Part shown: piece by piece, positions 9,290 to 18,317 of the stretch | How the letters are laid out: every line of letters begins with the position of its first letter | Numbering within the stretch: the stretch's first letter is position 1 | NCBI RefSeq assembly: GCF_000421105.1 | Contig: NZ_ATWF01000001.1 | Coordinates: 1,871,407-1,935,406, forward strand | Reading direction: 5' to 3' | Source of the DNA: Limisalsivibrio acetivorans | GTDB lineage: Bacteria > Chrysiogenota > Deferribacteres > Deferribacterales > Geovibrionaceae | DNA: 64,000 bases | Translations under genes and position numbers: made by a program | The notes under the pieces: model-generated | The model's database searches: none | The model's input: only the letters and a program-made list of their open reading frames with translations | Told to the model about the DNA's origin: nothing

Positions 9290-9793
9290 CTAGTCGCCCC
9301 AGCAGGGGGTGTTCTCATCCCCGCAGAAGCGTTCCTGCATCTTCTTGAGAACAGGGCCCGGAACAAAGCTTCTTATATCACCACCAAGGGCGCCGATCTC
9401 ACGAACCATGCTGGAACTGAGGAATATATACTGCTTTGTGGGCATAAGAAAAACCGTATCAAGTTCATCGTCAAGCTTCCGGTTCATAAGTGCAAGCTGG
9501 AATTCATACTCGAAATCCGATACCGCTCGAAGCCCTCTGATTACGGTTTTACTCTCCATCTCACTCATAAACTTGACGAGGAGGGAGTTAAAATTTACCA
9601 CACGAATGTTTGAGATATGGCTTACGGATTCACGAACCATCTCGGTTCTTTCATCCACATTGAATAGTGTGTTCTTTTTGCGGCTTTCCGCCACTGCGAC
9701 AACGAGCTCGTCGAAGAGTTTTGCCGCCCGCTCGGCAATATCAAGGTGACCCATGGTCATGGGGTCGAAGGTTCCGGGATAGACTGCTCTCAT
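9290..9793 (-). CDS. coaD: Pantetheine-phosphate adenylyltransferase
   Basis: 167 residues, the normal CoaD size. The N-terminus RAVYPGTFDPMTMGHLDI contains the TxxH and PMTxGH nucleotidyltransferase motif. VIRGLRAVSDFEYEFQLA and FLSSSMVREI are the family signatures, the latter a variant of the ISSS/SRIS phosphate loop. It makes dephospho-CoA from 4'-phosphopantetheine and ATP, the penultimate step of CoA synthesis. It follows rsmD by 7 nt, a pairing common in bacteria. A 206 nt gap separates it from the response-regulator gene downstream. Confidence 0.97.
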   Translation of the reverse strand: MRAVYPGTFDPMTMGHLDIAERAAKLFDELVVAVAESRKKNTLFNVDERTEMVRESVSHISNIRVVNFNSLLVKFMSEMESKTVIRGLRAVSDFEYEFQLALMNRKLDDELDTVFLMPTKQYIFLSSSMVREIGALGGDIRSFVPGPVLKKMQERFCGDENTPCWGD

Positions 9794-9800
9794 AACATAA

Positions 9801-10325
9801 TCATCCGAAGTATCTTATTATAGTTTCGCCGTACTTCTTCTCCTTTAAAAGCTCAAAGCAGGCTTCCTCAGGCTCGAAGGGCGTTCGTACACTCTCTTCA
9901 TATATCAAAACTCCCCCGTTTGCAAGGAGGGCGTTCTCTTTAACATACTCCAGTGTTTTATTTATACCGTAGATGCCGTAGGGGGGATCGATGAATACTA
10001 TATCGTAACCTCCTCCCAGTGCGGAGGCGGTCTTAAAGAAATCCTTTTTTATTGTCCTTACACAGTTTCTCTGAACATCCTTCAGATTTTTCATGAGAAA
10101 CGCAGTGTTTGTATCCACAAATGTACAGCTTTCTGCACCCCGGCTTATCGCCTCTATGCCGAAGGCTCCCGTTCCTGCAAAGCAGTCCAGCACCTTTGCA
10201 CCCTCCACCTTGTCGTAAAGGGTGGAGAACACCGCCTGTCTCGTTTTATCCGTGGTAGGGCGTATTGAGGAGCCTTTGGGTGTAGTAATCGATTTTCCTT
10301 TCAAGCTCCCCGCTGTTATCCTCAC
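9801..10325 (-). CDS. rsmD: 16S rRNA (guanine966-N2)-methyltransferase
   Basis: 174 residues. The start MRITAGSLKGK is the family-typical N-terminus and fixes the first codon. LDCFAGTGAFGIEAISRGA binds S-adenosylmethionine and FIDPPYG is the catalytic NPPY-type motif of base N-methyltransferases. It methylates G966 in the 30S P-site region. The first 80 nt overlap the end of the upstream radical SAM gene in another frame. The two ends look real: RsmD needs these residues for its N-terminal RNA-binding strand. Confidence 0.95.
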   Translation of the reverse strand: MRITAGSLKGKSITTPKGSSIRPTTDKTRQAVFSTLYDKVEGAKVLDCFAGTGAFGIEAISRGAESCTFVDTNTAFLMKNLKDVQRNCVRTIKKDFFKTASALGGGYDIVFIDPPYGIYGINKTLEYVKENALLANGGVLIYEESVRTPFEPEEACFELLKEKKYGETIIRYFG

Positions 10326-11271
10326 AGAATGCCTCCTGTACCTTTTCGCATATCTCTTTTAAGCCCGTTTCCCTGTCGGCAGTTCTTATACTTTCGGGGA
10401 ATATACGTCTGACTGCGCACTTATAACCGAAATAGCCCTGTATCTTTCCCGCCGGAGCCTCTAAGACATAGCCGAGGGAGCAGTATAACAGCATCGCCGC
10501 TGTCTTAACAAGGTCCCCCATCGCCGGGTGATAGAATCCACCCTTTATCCTCTCCTGAAAATCCGCATCACTGTGCAGGCCGGTCCGGATAACCGTAATG
10601 CCTCTGTTCTCGAATGCTGTGTATGCGTAAAGAGCCCGCCGGATTGTCTCTGCCGGGGTGAGCGGTTCATAAGCGCCGGAGCTCATAAGCGTGTACAGCT
10701 CCGTCCCCTCCAGAACAACCGTGGGGTATATCCTCGCATATACAGCACCCGTTGAGCACAGCCTGTCCACGGTATTCCTGAAGTCACCCCACCCCTCCCC
10801 GTACATACCGGTCATGATCTGTACTCCGAGATTAAAACGCTCCTGCACCTTTTCCACGCTCTGCATGATCACCTTGGATGAACAAGGCCTTCTATTGGCG
10901 GCAAGTACAGTATCGGAAAGGCTCTGAACACCTAGCTCAATTGTCTTAACAAAGTTTCCCCTCGCTTCATCGAGGAGTTCATCGTAAATACAGCCGGGGT
11001 CTGTGGATATGCGGACACGCCGGAAGGCGTTTGTATAGGCGAGACGGTAGAGCTGTTTTCTTATATGTTCATCAAGGCAGGTAAAACTGCCGCCGTAAAA
11101 GGCTATTTCGTCCCAGTTTTTTGTGTAGCTGAGGGACATCTTTATCTGTTTCTCTGCGGACTTAACTGCGGACTGGGGGTCAATCCCCGTTATTCCCGCC
11201 TGATCACAGTAGATACAACGGTTTTTACACCCTGCAAAGGGGATGAATACGGGGAGAACCTTAAGCTTCAT
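10246..11271 (-). CDS. Radical SAM protein, Elp3-like, of the rnc-linked family
   Basis: 341 residues. GCKNRCIYCDQ near residue 15 is the CxxxCxxC motif for the [4Fe-4S] cluster. Further landmarks are FYGGSFTCLD, RISTDPG, TIELGVQSL and LGVQIMTGMYGEG, the layout of Elp3/YhcC-like radical SAM proteins. Homologues are often encoded beside rnc, but their reaction is not established, so no function is assigned. It overlaps rnc by 11 nt upstream and rsmD by 80 nt downstream. The C-terminal residues inside the overlap are LERKIDYYTQRLLNTPYHG. Confidence 0.85.
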   Translation of the reverse strand: MKLKVLPVFIPFAGCKNRCIYCDQAGITGIDPQSAVKSAEKQIKMSLSYTKNWDEIAFYGGSFTCLDEHIRKQLYRLAYTNAFRRVRISTDPGCIYDELLDEARGNFVKTIELGVQSLSDTVLAANRRPCSSKVIMQSVEKVQERFNLGVQIMTGMYGEGWGDFRNTVDRLCSTGAVYARIYPTVVLEGTELYTLMSSGAYEPLTPAETIRRALYAYTAFENRGITVIRTGLHSDADFQERIKGGFYHPAMGDLVKTAAMLLYCSLGYVLEAPAGKIQGYFGYKCAVRRIFPESIRTADRETGLKEICEKVQEAFCEDNSGELERKIDYYTQRLLNTPYHG

Positions 11272-11971
11272 CGGGGAATTTCTTCAGCGCCTTAACCGCT
11301 GCATCCTTCTCCGCACTCTTCTTGCTCTTCCCCTCTCCTGTTTCGCAGATGGCATCACCCACCGTAAGCTCCACAACAAAGGTTTTATCGTGCTCCGGTC
11401 CCTGCTCTCGGATAACATTATACTCAGGGAGCATGCCGAGAACCTTCTGGGTTATTTTCTGCAGCTCGCTCTTGGCATCGATGAAGGTGTTGTTAGAGAT
11501 ATCCTCGTCCATCCTGCCGCCAAAAAGCTCAATAACCGTTTTCTCAGCGGTTTCATACCCGCCGTCGATATACACGGCAGCCACTATGGACTCAAAGATG
11601 TCGCACAGGAGCGAATCCTTGTTCCTGCCGCCGCTGGCCATCTCCCCTTTGCCGAGGAAGATGTATTCACCGATGCACATGCTCGTGGCGAGCTCGCTGA
11701 GGAACCCTTCACTCACAAAATGCCCCCTCAGTTTGGAGAGGACACCCTCATCGTAGTCCTTATATTTATCAAGAAGATATTCAGTGATTATAAGCTGAAG
11801 TACGGCATCGCCGAGGAACTCAAGGCGTTCGTAGTTTCGTTTTACCTTCTTCTCATGGGAATAGGAGCGGTGGGTTAATGCTTCGATCAAAACGCTCCTG
11901 TCCTTGAATTCGTAGGACAGGAGCTTTTCTAATTCATTCAGTCGGAGGTTAAGATCCGAGTCTTTTGTCAT
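11261..11971 (-). CDS. rnc: Ribonuclease III
   Basis: 236 residues. The catalytic signature [14 protein letters not shown] lies near residue 44 and the second acidic site [15 protein letters not shown] near residue 118. The C-terminal third is a double-stranded RNA-binding domain ending [18 protein letters not shown]. It cleaves dsRNA in rRNA and mRNA processing. It overlaps the fabF stop by 4 nt (11968-11971), linking it to the fatty acid operon as in many bacteria. Confidence 0.97.
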   Translation of the reverse strand: MTKDSDLNLRLNELEKLLSYEFKDRSVLIEALTHRSYSHEKKVKRNYERLEFLGDAVLQLIITEYLLDKYKDYDEGVLSKLRGHFVSEGFLSELATSMCIGEYIFLGKGEMASGGRNKDSLLCDIFESIVAAVYIDGGYETAEKTVIELFGGRMDEDISNNTFIDAKSELQKITQKVLGMLPEYNVIREQGPEHDKTFVVELTVGDAICETGEGKSKKSAEKDAAVKALKKFPDEA

Positions 11972-13200
11972 ATTTTCTTAAGAAGAATAGTCGCATTTGT
12001 TCCGCCGAAGCCGAGGGAGTTGCTTATTCCGCAGTTTACTTCCGCCTCAACGGGTTTATTAGGTACATAATCCAGATCGCACCCCTCGTCCGGCTCCTCA
12101 AGGTTGATGGTGGGAGGTATTATGCCGTTTTTGATTGTGAGCGCAAGGAAAGCACCCTCGATACCCCCAGCCGCTCCGAGAAGGTGTCCGGTCATAGACT
12201 TGGTGGAGCTTATCTTCATATTATAAGCGTGCTCGCCGAACACACCCTTGATCGCCTTCGTTTCGATAACGTCATTGTAAGGGGTGGATGTGCCGTGGGC
12301 GTTGACGTAATCCACCTCTTCGGGCTTAACGCCGGCATCATCAATGGCCATCTGCATGGTTCTCATACCACCATCGCCGCTTTCGTCGGGGGCTGTCATG
12401 TGATAGGCATCCCCGGCAAGGCCGTAGCCAGCGATCTCTGCATAGATCTTGGCTCCCCGTGCCTTGGCGTGCTCGTACTCCTCAAGGATAAGGATACCAC
12501 TCCCTTCACCCATAACGAAACCGTCACGCCCTTTGTCGAAGGGTCTGCTGGCTTTCTGGGGGTCATCCACACGTCTGGAAAGAGCCTTCATATTAGTGAA
12601 GCCTCCAACGGCGAGGGGTGTTATAGCTGCCTCTGCACCACCGGCCACCATGCAGTCCGCATCGCCGCGGGCAATTATCTTGAAGGCATCCCCGAGGGCA
12701 TGGGTGGCAGTGGCGCATGCCGTAACAGTGGAAAGATTGGGCCCCTTAAGGCCGTATTTGATGGAAACAGCACCGCTTCCCATGTTTATGATAGCCGCAG
12801 GAATAAAGAAGGGGGAGATCTTTCTGTAACCACCCTTTCTATAGGCCTCGTGGGTTTTCTCGATGGTTTCAAACCCTCCGATTCCGGAGCCGACAATAAC
12901 GCCGAAGCGATCCCTGTTCACCTTTTCAAGATCGATGCCGGAATCCTTCATGGCAAGCTCGCTTGCGGCCAGCGCATAAACGATAAACTGGTCGTATCTC
13001 CTGAGCTCTTTCTTATCTACGAAATCTGTGGGTTCAAACCCAGCCACCTCGCCCGCTATATCAACGGGAAAATCCGAGGTATCAAACCTGGTAATCTTTG
13101 ATATACCGCTCTTGCCGGAAAGCAGGGCGTTCCAGTTGTCCTCAATGCCGACACCAAGCGGGGTCACAAGACCTATTCCTGTAATTACTACTCTTCTCAC
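11968..13200 (-). CDS. fabF: 3-oxoacyl-ACP synthase II
   Basis: 410 residues. The catalytic Cys is in [12 protein letters not shown] and the two His lie in [11 protein letters not shown] and [14 protein letters not shown]. It condenses malonyl-ACP with acyl-ACP in fatty acid elongation. It follows acpP with a 119 nt spacer that contains a strong hairpin, the usual acpP-fabF order. The ribosome site GGAGGA lies just upstream of the start. Confidence 0.97.
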   Translation of the reverse strand: MRRVVITGIGLVTPLGVGIEDNWNALLSGKSGISKITRFDTSDFPVDIAGEVAGFEPTDFVDKKELRRYDQFIVYALAASELAMKDSGIDLEKVNRDRFGVIVGSGIGGFETIEKTHEAYRKGGYRKISPFFIPAAIINMGSGAVSIKYGLKGPNLSTVTACATATHALGDAFKIIARGDADCMVAGGAEAAITPLAVGGFTNMKALSRRVDDPQKASRPFDKGRDGFVMGEGSGILILEEYEHAKARGAKIYAEIAGYGLAGDAYHMTAPDESGDGGMRTMQMAIDDAGVKPEEVDYVNAHGTSTPYNDVIETKAIKGVFGEHAYNMKISSTKSMTGHLLGAAGGIEGAFLALTIKNGIIPPTINLEEPDEGCDLDYVPNKPVEAEVNCGISNSLGFGGTNATILLKKI

Positions 13201-13271
13201 AAAATCCTCCGACTATCTGTGCGTTGAATAATTAACAAATTATACAGCCGGTTAAAATAACTGTAAAGGGA

Positions 13272-13290
13272 TCCGGAAACTGTTTCCGGA
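13272..13290 (-). other. Intercistronic hairpin between acpP and fabF
   Basis: A perfect inverted repeat, TCCGGAAA, CTG, TTTCCGGA, sits in the 119 nt spacer between acpP and fabF. No T-run follows on the minus strand, so it is not a canonical terminator. By analogy with acpP transcripts elsewhere, it may stabilise the abundant acpP mRNA or partly attenuate read-through into fabF. The structure is seen; the role is inferred. Confidence 0.55.
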
Positions 13291-13319
13291 CCCCGGTTAT
13301 ACGCATGTAAATTTTTTCG

Positions 13320-13550
13320 TTACTGTGCTTTGGTGATGTAGTTTATTGCATCGCCGACAGTTTTGATCTTCTCAGCTTCCTCATCGGGGATCTCGATACC
13401 GAACTCCTCTTCGAAAGCCATGATAAGCTCCACTGTATCGAGGGAATCTGCGTCGAGGTCATCAATGAAAGATGACTCGGGCTTTATTGCGTCCTCTTCG
13501 GCGTTAAGCTGCTCAGCTATAATCTCTTTTACCTTAGCTTCGATGTCCAT
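13320..13550 (-). CDS. acpP: Acyl carrier protein
   Basis: 76 residues, highly acidic. [20 protein letters not shown] contains the DSL motif whose Ser (residue 36) receives the 4'-phosphopantetheine arm. It carries the growing acyl chain for all Fab enzymes and for PlsX. It lies between fabG (80 nt upstream) and fabF (119 nt downstream), the usual order. The ribosome site AGGAGG precedes the ATG. Confidence 0.98.
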   Translation of the reverse strand: MDIEAKVKEIIAEQLNAEEDAIKPESSFIDDLDADSLDTVELIMAFEEEFGIEIPDEEAEKIKTVGDAINYITKAQ

Positions 13551-13630
13551 GTTTTCCTCCTGGGTTTATGTTTTTCTAAAAATTGTATTTTCTGGACTTT
13601 ATAACATTATCCGGACAGTCCCGGCTTGCT

Positions 13631-14371
13631 TTACATATACATTCCACCGTTAACGTGGATCGTTTCTCCTGTGATGTAATCGGAATCGGATCCTGCAAGG
13701 AAGGCAACCGCCCCTGCCACATCCTCACCGCTTCCGAAGGTCTTCAGAGGAATACGCTCAAGCATCTGATTCTTAACATCCTCATCCAGGCCGCCGGTCA
13801 TATCGGTTTCGATAAAGCCCGGTGCAACGGCGTTTACACGTATACCCCTTGCGGAGAGCTCAAGGGCAGAGGACTTTGTAAGCCCCGTAAGGCCGCTTTT
13901 ACTTGTTACATAGTTTGCCTGGCCGGCGTTGCCCATGAAGCCAACAACGCTTGAAATGTTGATTATCTTACCGTAGCGCTTCTTCATCATACCCTTAACT
14001 GCGAAGCGGGTACAGAGGAATGCGCCCTTGAGGTTGGCATCGATAACTGCGTCCCAGTCCTCTGTTTTCATTCTCATGATAAGGCCGTCTTTGGTTATGC
14101 CCGCATTATTCACAAGGATATCGACCGTGCCGAGCTCCTTTTCTATCGATGCGAACATCTCCTTAACCGAAGGCTCATCGGCGACATTTGCCTTAACCGC
14201 CAGAGCCTTGCCGCCTGATTCTTCTATCTCTTTAACAACCTCTTCAGCCTTTGCTGAGCTGGAGGCGTAGTTAACTGCCACATTTGCACCCAGCGATGCC
14301 AGCTTAAGCGCCACTGTGCGACCGATCCCTCTGGAACCGCCTGTTACGAGGGCTACCTTTCCTTCGAGCAT
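13631..14371 (-). CDS. fabG: 3-oxoacyl-ACP reductase
   Basis: 246 residues. TGGSRGIG binds NADPH, NNAG is present, and the catalytic Ser and YxxxK appear as INISSVVGFMGNAGQANYVTSK. The C-terminus DYITGETIHVNGGMYM is typical of FabG. It reduces 3-oxoacyl-ACP to 3-hydroxyacyl-ACP. It sits 12 nt after fabD and 80 nt before acpP. Confidence 0.97.
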   Translation of the reverse strand: MLEGKVALVTGGSRGIGRTVALKLASLGANVAVNYASSSAKAEEVVKEIEESGGKALAVKANVADEPSVKEMFASIEKELGTVDILVNNAGITKDGLIMRMKTEDWDAVIDANLKGAFLCTRFAVKGMMKKRYGKIINISSVVGFMGNAGQANYVTSKSGLTGLTKSSALELSARGIRVNAVAPGFIETDMTGGLDEDVKNQMLERIPLKTFGSGEDVAGAVAFLAGSDSDYITGETIHVNGGMYM

Positions 14372-14383
14372 ATCAGTATCTCC

Positions 14384-15301
14384 TTAAAGCTTCTCTTCAT
14401 CACCGACAATCCCCACATTGGAACAGTTCAGTGATTTATCGACCTTGCGGACGAGTCCTGTGAGAACCTTTCCGGCTCCCACCTCTATGAAAGTGTCAGC
14501 ACCTGCTGCGGCCATATTCTGGATCGTTTCTGTCCACAGAACGGGGCTTGCAACCTGCTTAACAAGATTGTCGTAAACATGGGAAGCCGATCTTTCGGGC
14601 TCCGCCTTAACATTACTGAACACAGGAGTGCTCAGATCATTTATATCGATATTCTTAAGATACTCCGCCATTTTAACCGCCGCGGGCTTCATGAGCGAGC
14701 AATGGAAGGGTGCACTAACGGGGAGCATAACAGCCCTCTTAGCACCAGCCTCTTTGATCTTCTCGGCAAACTCGGCAACCTTTGCCGTACTCCCCGCAAC
14801 GACTATCTGCCCGGGGGAATTAAAGTTTGCCGGCTCCACAACGCCGTTGTCGTCGGTGAGTTCCAAGCATACCCTGCGCACGGTCTCCTCATCGGAGCCC
14901 ATGACGGCGGCCATGGAACCCGTTCCCACAGGCACAGCCTCCTGCATAAATTTACCACGGTTGTGAACAGCAAGGACTGCGTCCTCGAAGCTCATTCCTC
15001 CGGCTGCCACAAGGGCGGAATACTCGCCGAGGGAGTGCCCGGCGAAGAAATCGGGGCTGAGCTTATCCTTAACAACCTCCCAGAGACCAACACTCATCGT
15101 GAGCAGAGCCGGCTGGGTGTTTGAGGTGAGTTTAAGGTCCTCTTCGGGGCCGTTGAACATGAGTTCTGTAAGGGAGTAGCCGAGAACCTCGTCCGCTTTG
15201 TCGAATATATTCTTTACTTCATCGTATTTTTCGTAGAAATCCTTCCCCATACCCACTGTCTGGGAGCCCTGACCGGGGAAGATTACTGCTGTTTTACCCA
15301 T
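14384..15301 (-). CDS. fabD: Malonyl-CoA:ACP transacylase
   Basis: 305 residues from the ATG at 15301. That start is preceded by AGGAGG with 8 nt spacing and gives the family-typical MGKTAVIFPGQGSQ. A TTG six codons further upstream lies over the Shine-Dalgarno sequence itself and is rejected. GHSLGEYSALVAAG holds the catalytic Ser, VMGSDEETVRRVC the mid-domain, and SAPFHCSLM the catalytic His. It loads malonyl groups onto ACP. It starts 18 nt after the fabH stop. Confidence 0.96.
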   Translation of the reverse strand: MGKTAVIFPGQGSQTVGMGKDFYEKYDEVKNIFDKADEVLGYSLTELMFNGPEEDLKLTSNTQPALLTMSVGLWEVVKDKLSPDFFAGHSLGEYSALVAAGGMSFEDAVLAVHNRGKFMQEAVPVGTGSMAAVMGSDEETVRRVCLELTDDNGVVEPANFNSPGQIVVAGSTAKVAEFAEKIKEAGAKRAVMLPVSAPFHCSLMKPAAVKMAEYLKNIDINDLSTPVFSNVKAEPERSASHVYDNLVKQVASPVLWTETIQNMAAAGADTFIEVGAGKVLTGLVRKVDKSLNCSNVGIVGDEEKL

Positions 15302-15319
15302 GCTTAGTTCCTCCTGCAA

Positions 15320-16297
15320 TCAGAATGTAAAGACCATACCGCCCCATGTAAGTCCGCCTCCAAAGGCGGCGGAGGCGATGTTCATACCCCTCTTGATCCT
15401 ACCCTCACGAACAGCTCCGTCAAGGGCGGTGGGGATGGTTGCGGCGGATGTATTGCCGTATCTGTCCAAATTTATTATTACCCTTTCCTGTGCAAGGTTA
15501 AGCCTTTTCGCTGTGGCATCGATGATTCTGAGGTTCGCCTGATGGGGGATGAGGAAGTCGATATCATCATAGGAGAGTCCGCTCATCTCCACAGCCCTTG
15601 AAGCTACTTCGGCCATGGCCCTTACGGCTATCTTAAAGACCTCATTCCCGCTCATCTTTATCATGCCCGCTTCAATATCCAGCTCATTACGCTTGGCAAG
15701 ATACTCGGTACCGAGGCATGGGAGTGCGAGAAGATCCGCATGGTCGCCGTCCGCATGAACGCTTACGCTTCTTATGCCGGGTTTGTCCGATGCAGAGAGG
15801 ACAGCCGCTCCAGCTCCGTCACCGAAGAGGATGCATGTGCTTCTATCGCTCCAGTCCACAGTGGCGGTGATCTTTTCCGCACCAATGACAAGGATATTCT
15901 TGGCACTTCCCGATTTGATCATCGAATCTGCAACGTTGCAGGCATAGAGAAATCCGGTACATGCCGCAGCAATGTCGAAGGCGAAGGTTCCGGGAATACC
16001 CAGAAGGCTCTGCACACGGCATGCGCAGGAGGGCATCGTAGTATCGGGGGTGAAGGTGGCGAAGATAATTCCGTCAAGATCCTCCGGCTTCATCTCTGCC
16101 ATCTCCAAGGCCTTAAGCCCCGCTTCATAGCCCATATCCGAGCATGAGTGATTCTTGGCTATACGTCTTTCACGTATGCCGGTTCGGGTAATAATCCACT
16201 CATCAGAGGTCTCAAGAAACTTTTCAAAGTCATGGTTCGTCATTACATCCGGCGGGAAAAAAGAGCCCGTACCGGAAATTCTAGAAAATATAGCCAT
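15320..16297 (-). CDS. fabH: 3-oxoacyl-ACP synthase III
   Basis: 325 residues. The catalytic Cys lies in DIAAACTGFLYA, the His in IPHQANLRI and the Asn in DRYGNTSAATIP; ITRTGIRERRIA is the typical N-terminal motif. It starts fatty acid synthesis by condensing an acyl-CoA with malonyl-ACP. It follows plsX and precedes fabD, the widespread plsX-fabH-fabD order. Confidence 0.97.
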   Translation of the reverse strand: MAIFSRISGTGSFFPPDVMTNHDFEKFLETSDEWIITRTGIRERRIAKNHSCSDMGYEAGLKALEMAEMKPEDLDGIIFATFTPDTTMPSCACRVQSLLGIPGTFAFDIAAACTGFLYACNVADSMIKSGSAKNILVIGAEKITATVDWSDRSTCILFGDGAGAAVLSASDKPGIRSVSVHADGDHADLLALPCLGTEYLAKRNELDIEAGMIKMSGNEVFKIAVRAMAEVASRAVEMSGLSYDDIDFLIPHQANLRIIDATAKRLNLAQERVIINLDRYGNTSAATIPTALDGAVREGRIKRGMNIASAAFGGGLTWGGMVFTF

Positions 16298-16323
16298 ATT
16301 GACACCGTCGGGGATGACGGGCG

Positions 16324-17406
16324 TTAACTGCCCTGATTAGATTTTTTCTTAAATTTTCCGAGAATATTATCCAGAAATGACCCGCCTTTGTCAACTTCTA
16401 ATACCTCGAAGGATTCCTTTACCTTCTCCTCTATGAGGCCGTTGAGGTTGTTTTCGGCAAGTTCTTTTGCAACACGTATTCCGTTTTTAACAGCGTTGTG
16501 GTTGCTGCTGCCGTGGCCGATGATGCAGACACCGCCAACACCGAGCAGAGGAGCACCGCCGTATTCGGTATAGTCCGCCCTCTCTTTAACACGCATAAGA
16601 GCCCCTTTGGCGAAAAGAGCACCTATCTTGGCGGGGACTGATTTGGTTATCTCCTCTTTTATCATCTTGGAGACGAACCAGCCGGCGGATTCGGAAACCT
16701 TGAGAGCGACATTGCCTGAGAAACCGTCGCAGACGATTACGTCTGTCGTCCCCCTGAACATATCCTTACCCTCCACGTTGCCGTGGAAGTTGACAACGCC
16801 GGTGGATTCACGAAGGAGCTGATTTACAACCTTGATAACATCGCTCCCCTTCATCTCCTCTTCGCCGATACTGAGCAGACCTGTCTTAGGGTCGTCTATG
16901 CCGAGGGCTATGTGTGCGTATGCACTACCCATAATGGCAAACTGAAGATAATGGAGAGGTTTGCATTCAACGTTCGCCCCTGCATCGAGGAGAACGGTGT
17001 GCCCTTTTATGGTGGGGAGAACTGCGCCGATGGCGGGCCTGTCGATGCCCTCAAGAACCTTGAGAACCATCTTAGCAACGGCCATAACAGCGCCCGTGTT
17101 TCCGGCACTGAAGAACGCATCACCGCTGCCGTCTTTAACGTGGCGCAGGCCTTTGTGTATGGAGGAATTCCTCTTCCCTCTCAGGATTGCAGAGGGGGAA
17201 TCATCCATGGTTACAACATCTTCAGCGTCGCTGATCTCAATACGGGAAAGGGGGTAGGATGAGAGCTTATCAAGCTCCTCTTTGACCTGGGCTTCACGAC
17301 CCACCAGGAGTATATCAGTATCAAGGTCGCGGCAGGCGTCCGCCGCTCCTCTCACAATCTCCACGGGGGCAAAATCACCCCCCATGGCATCAACGACAAT
17401 TCTCAT
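16324..17406 (-). CDS. plsX: Phosphate acyltransferase
   Basis: 360 residues. The N-terminus MRIVVDAMGGDFAPVEIV is the PlsX signature, and GNTGAVMA and DGFSGNVALK are further family motifs. It makes acyl-phosphate from acyl-ACP for phospholipid synthesis, as a soluble enzyme that associates with the membrane. The last ~25 residues are basic (LGKFKKKSNQGS), a tail seen in some homologues. It starts 4 nt after rpmF. Confidence 0.96.
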   Translation of the reverse strand: MRIVVDAMGGDFAPVEIVRGAADACRDLDTDILLVGREAQVKEELDKLSSYPLSRIEISDAEDVVTMDDSPSAILRGKRNSSIHKGLRHVKDGSGDAFFSAGNTGAVMAVAKMVLKVLEGIDRPAIGAVLPTIKGHTVLLDAGANVECKPLHYLQFAIMGSAYAHIALGIDDPKTGLLSIGEEEMKGSDVIKVVNQLLRESTGVVNFHGNVEGKDMFRGTTDVIVCDGFSGNVALKVSESAGWFVSKMIKEEITKSVPAKIGALFAKGALMRVKERADYTEYGGAPLLGVGGVCIIGHGSSNHNAVKNGIRVAKELAENNLNGLIEEKVKESFEVLEVDKGGSFLDNILGKFKKKSNQGS

Positions 17407-17410
17407 GTTC

Positions 17411-17593
17411 TTAGATTTCTGCTTTGTCTACAACCTGCTTCTTGTTGTAATACCCGCAGGAAGGGCAGACTCTGTGGGGCATGGTAAGCTCGCCGCAGTT
17501 GCTGCACTTGTGGAATGCCATGGTCTTGGCGTGATGGTGGCTTCTTCTGTGCCCTTTTTTGGATCTGGTTGTTTTCTTCTTAGGTACTGCCAT
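17411..17593 (-). CDS. rpmF: 50S ribosomal protein L32
   Basis: 60 residues. It begins AVPKKKTTRSKKGHRRSHH and carries the zinc ribbon CSNCGEL...CPSCGYYNKK with four Cys, so it is the zinc-binding (C+) form of L32. It sits between the DUF177 gene and plsX, a conserved arrangement that ties ribosome and membrane lipid synthesis to one transcript. Confidence 0.98.
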   Translation of the reverse strand: MAVPKKKTTRSKKGHRRSHHHAKTMAFHKCSNCGELTMPHRVCPSCGYYNKKQVVDKAEI

Positions 17594-17612
17594 TTTGCAT
17601 TGCTCCTTAGAT

Positions 17613-18101
17613 TTATTCTTTAAGTTTCCGGAGTTTTTCCCATCGGGAATCCTTCTCCGGCTCCGTATTATCCTCTTCCTCCTCTATGGGAAGTTCCTCT
17701 GCGCAATCTTCATCGCAGGTAACTTTCATAGGGAGCAGAAGCAGCGATTCCTGCTTCAGGATTTCATGGAGATCTATATGATCCGCCGCACCCTCATAGG
17801 TTCCGGCGTCCTCATCACTAAGCTCAATCTCTTCCCCCTCAATCTTGAGAGTGCCTGCCAATACTCTGACACGCACCTGCTCGCCAAGGTTCAGTTTTCT
17901 CTTTTTCAGGCATCTGTCGCAGGTTAGCACAACCTCCGAATCAAGACGGCCATCAAGGAAAAATTCCTCGTTTTTGGAGTCCAGGGGATAGATACTTCCG
18001 CTGAAGGCGACCCTTTCGAAGGTGCCTTCGTCAAACTCAAAGGAAAGCTCCGTCTCAAGCTCCTTCCCCTCTTCGTTTATACTCTCGAAATACAGCTTCA
18101 C
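17613..18101 (-). CDS. DUF177 (YceD-like) protein
   Basis: 162 residues and strongly acidic. It contains TCDRCLKKRKL and a second pair CDEDC, the Cys positions typical of bacterial DUF177, followed by an acidic tail and DSRWEKLRKLKE, the conserved C-terminal W..L..L motif. The family is encoded upstream of rpmF in most bacteria. YceD has been linked to rRNA and large-subunit maturation, but the biochemical role is not settled. It is the first gene of the fab operon; a strong promoter lies 26-54 nt upstream of its start. Confidence 0.92.
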   Translation of the reverse strand: MKLYFESINEEGKELETELSFEFDEGTFERVAFSGSIYPLDSKNEEFFLDGRLDSEVVLTCDRCLKKRKLNLGEQVRVRVLAGTLKIEGEEIELSDEDAGTYEGAADHIDLHEILKQESLLLLPMKVTCDEDCAEELPIEEEEDNTEPEKDSRWEKLRKLKE

Positions 18102-18126
18102 CAGTCACCTCGGTCAAAGAGAAAGA

Positions 18127-18155
18127 ATATTATAGAAGGGTCGATGGAAAGTCAA
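18127..18155 (-). promoter_or_regulatory. Sigma70 promoter of the DUF177-rpmF-plsX-fab operon
   Basis: On the minus strand a TTGACT -35 box (18150-18155) and a TAATAT -10 box (18127-18132) are separated by exactly 17 nt. They lie just upstream of the first gene of the operon. The near-consensus match suggests strong constitutive transcription. Confidence 0.75.
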
Positions 18156-18248
18156 GCCTATATAGCATTTCAGTAACATTGATCCGCCACATCTTCAAGG
18201 ACAGATTTCCAAAGCCCCGCAGGTGAGGCTAATTTGTGCAACATTGAA

Positions 18249-18277
18249 TTGACACCCATGGTAAATATCGGTAAAGT
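18249..18277 (+). promoter_or_regulatory. Putative promoter of ugd operon
   Basis: A TTGACA -35 box (18249-18254) and TAAAGT (18272-18277) are 17 nt apart, 40 nt upstream of the ugd start. The -35 is perfect and the -10 is weak, so an activator could be involved. Confidence 0.5.
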
Positions 18278-18317
18278 CCAAACTTGGTAAAAGCGTCAAT
18301 AAAAGAGGTTTTCAAAC

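Noticed and set aside
13272-13290. Terminator after acpP
   Set aside because: The hairpin is strong but no T-run follows on the minus strand, so it is listed only as an intercistronic hairpin.
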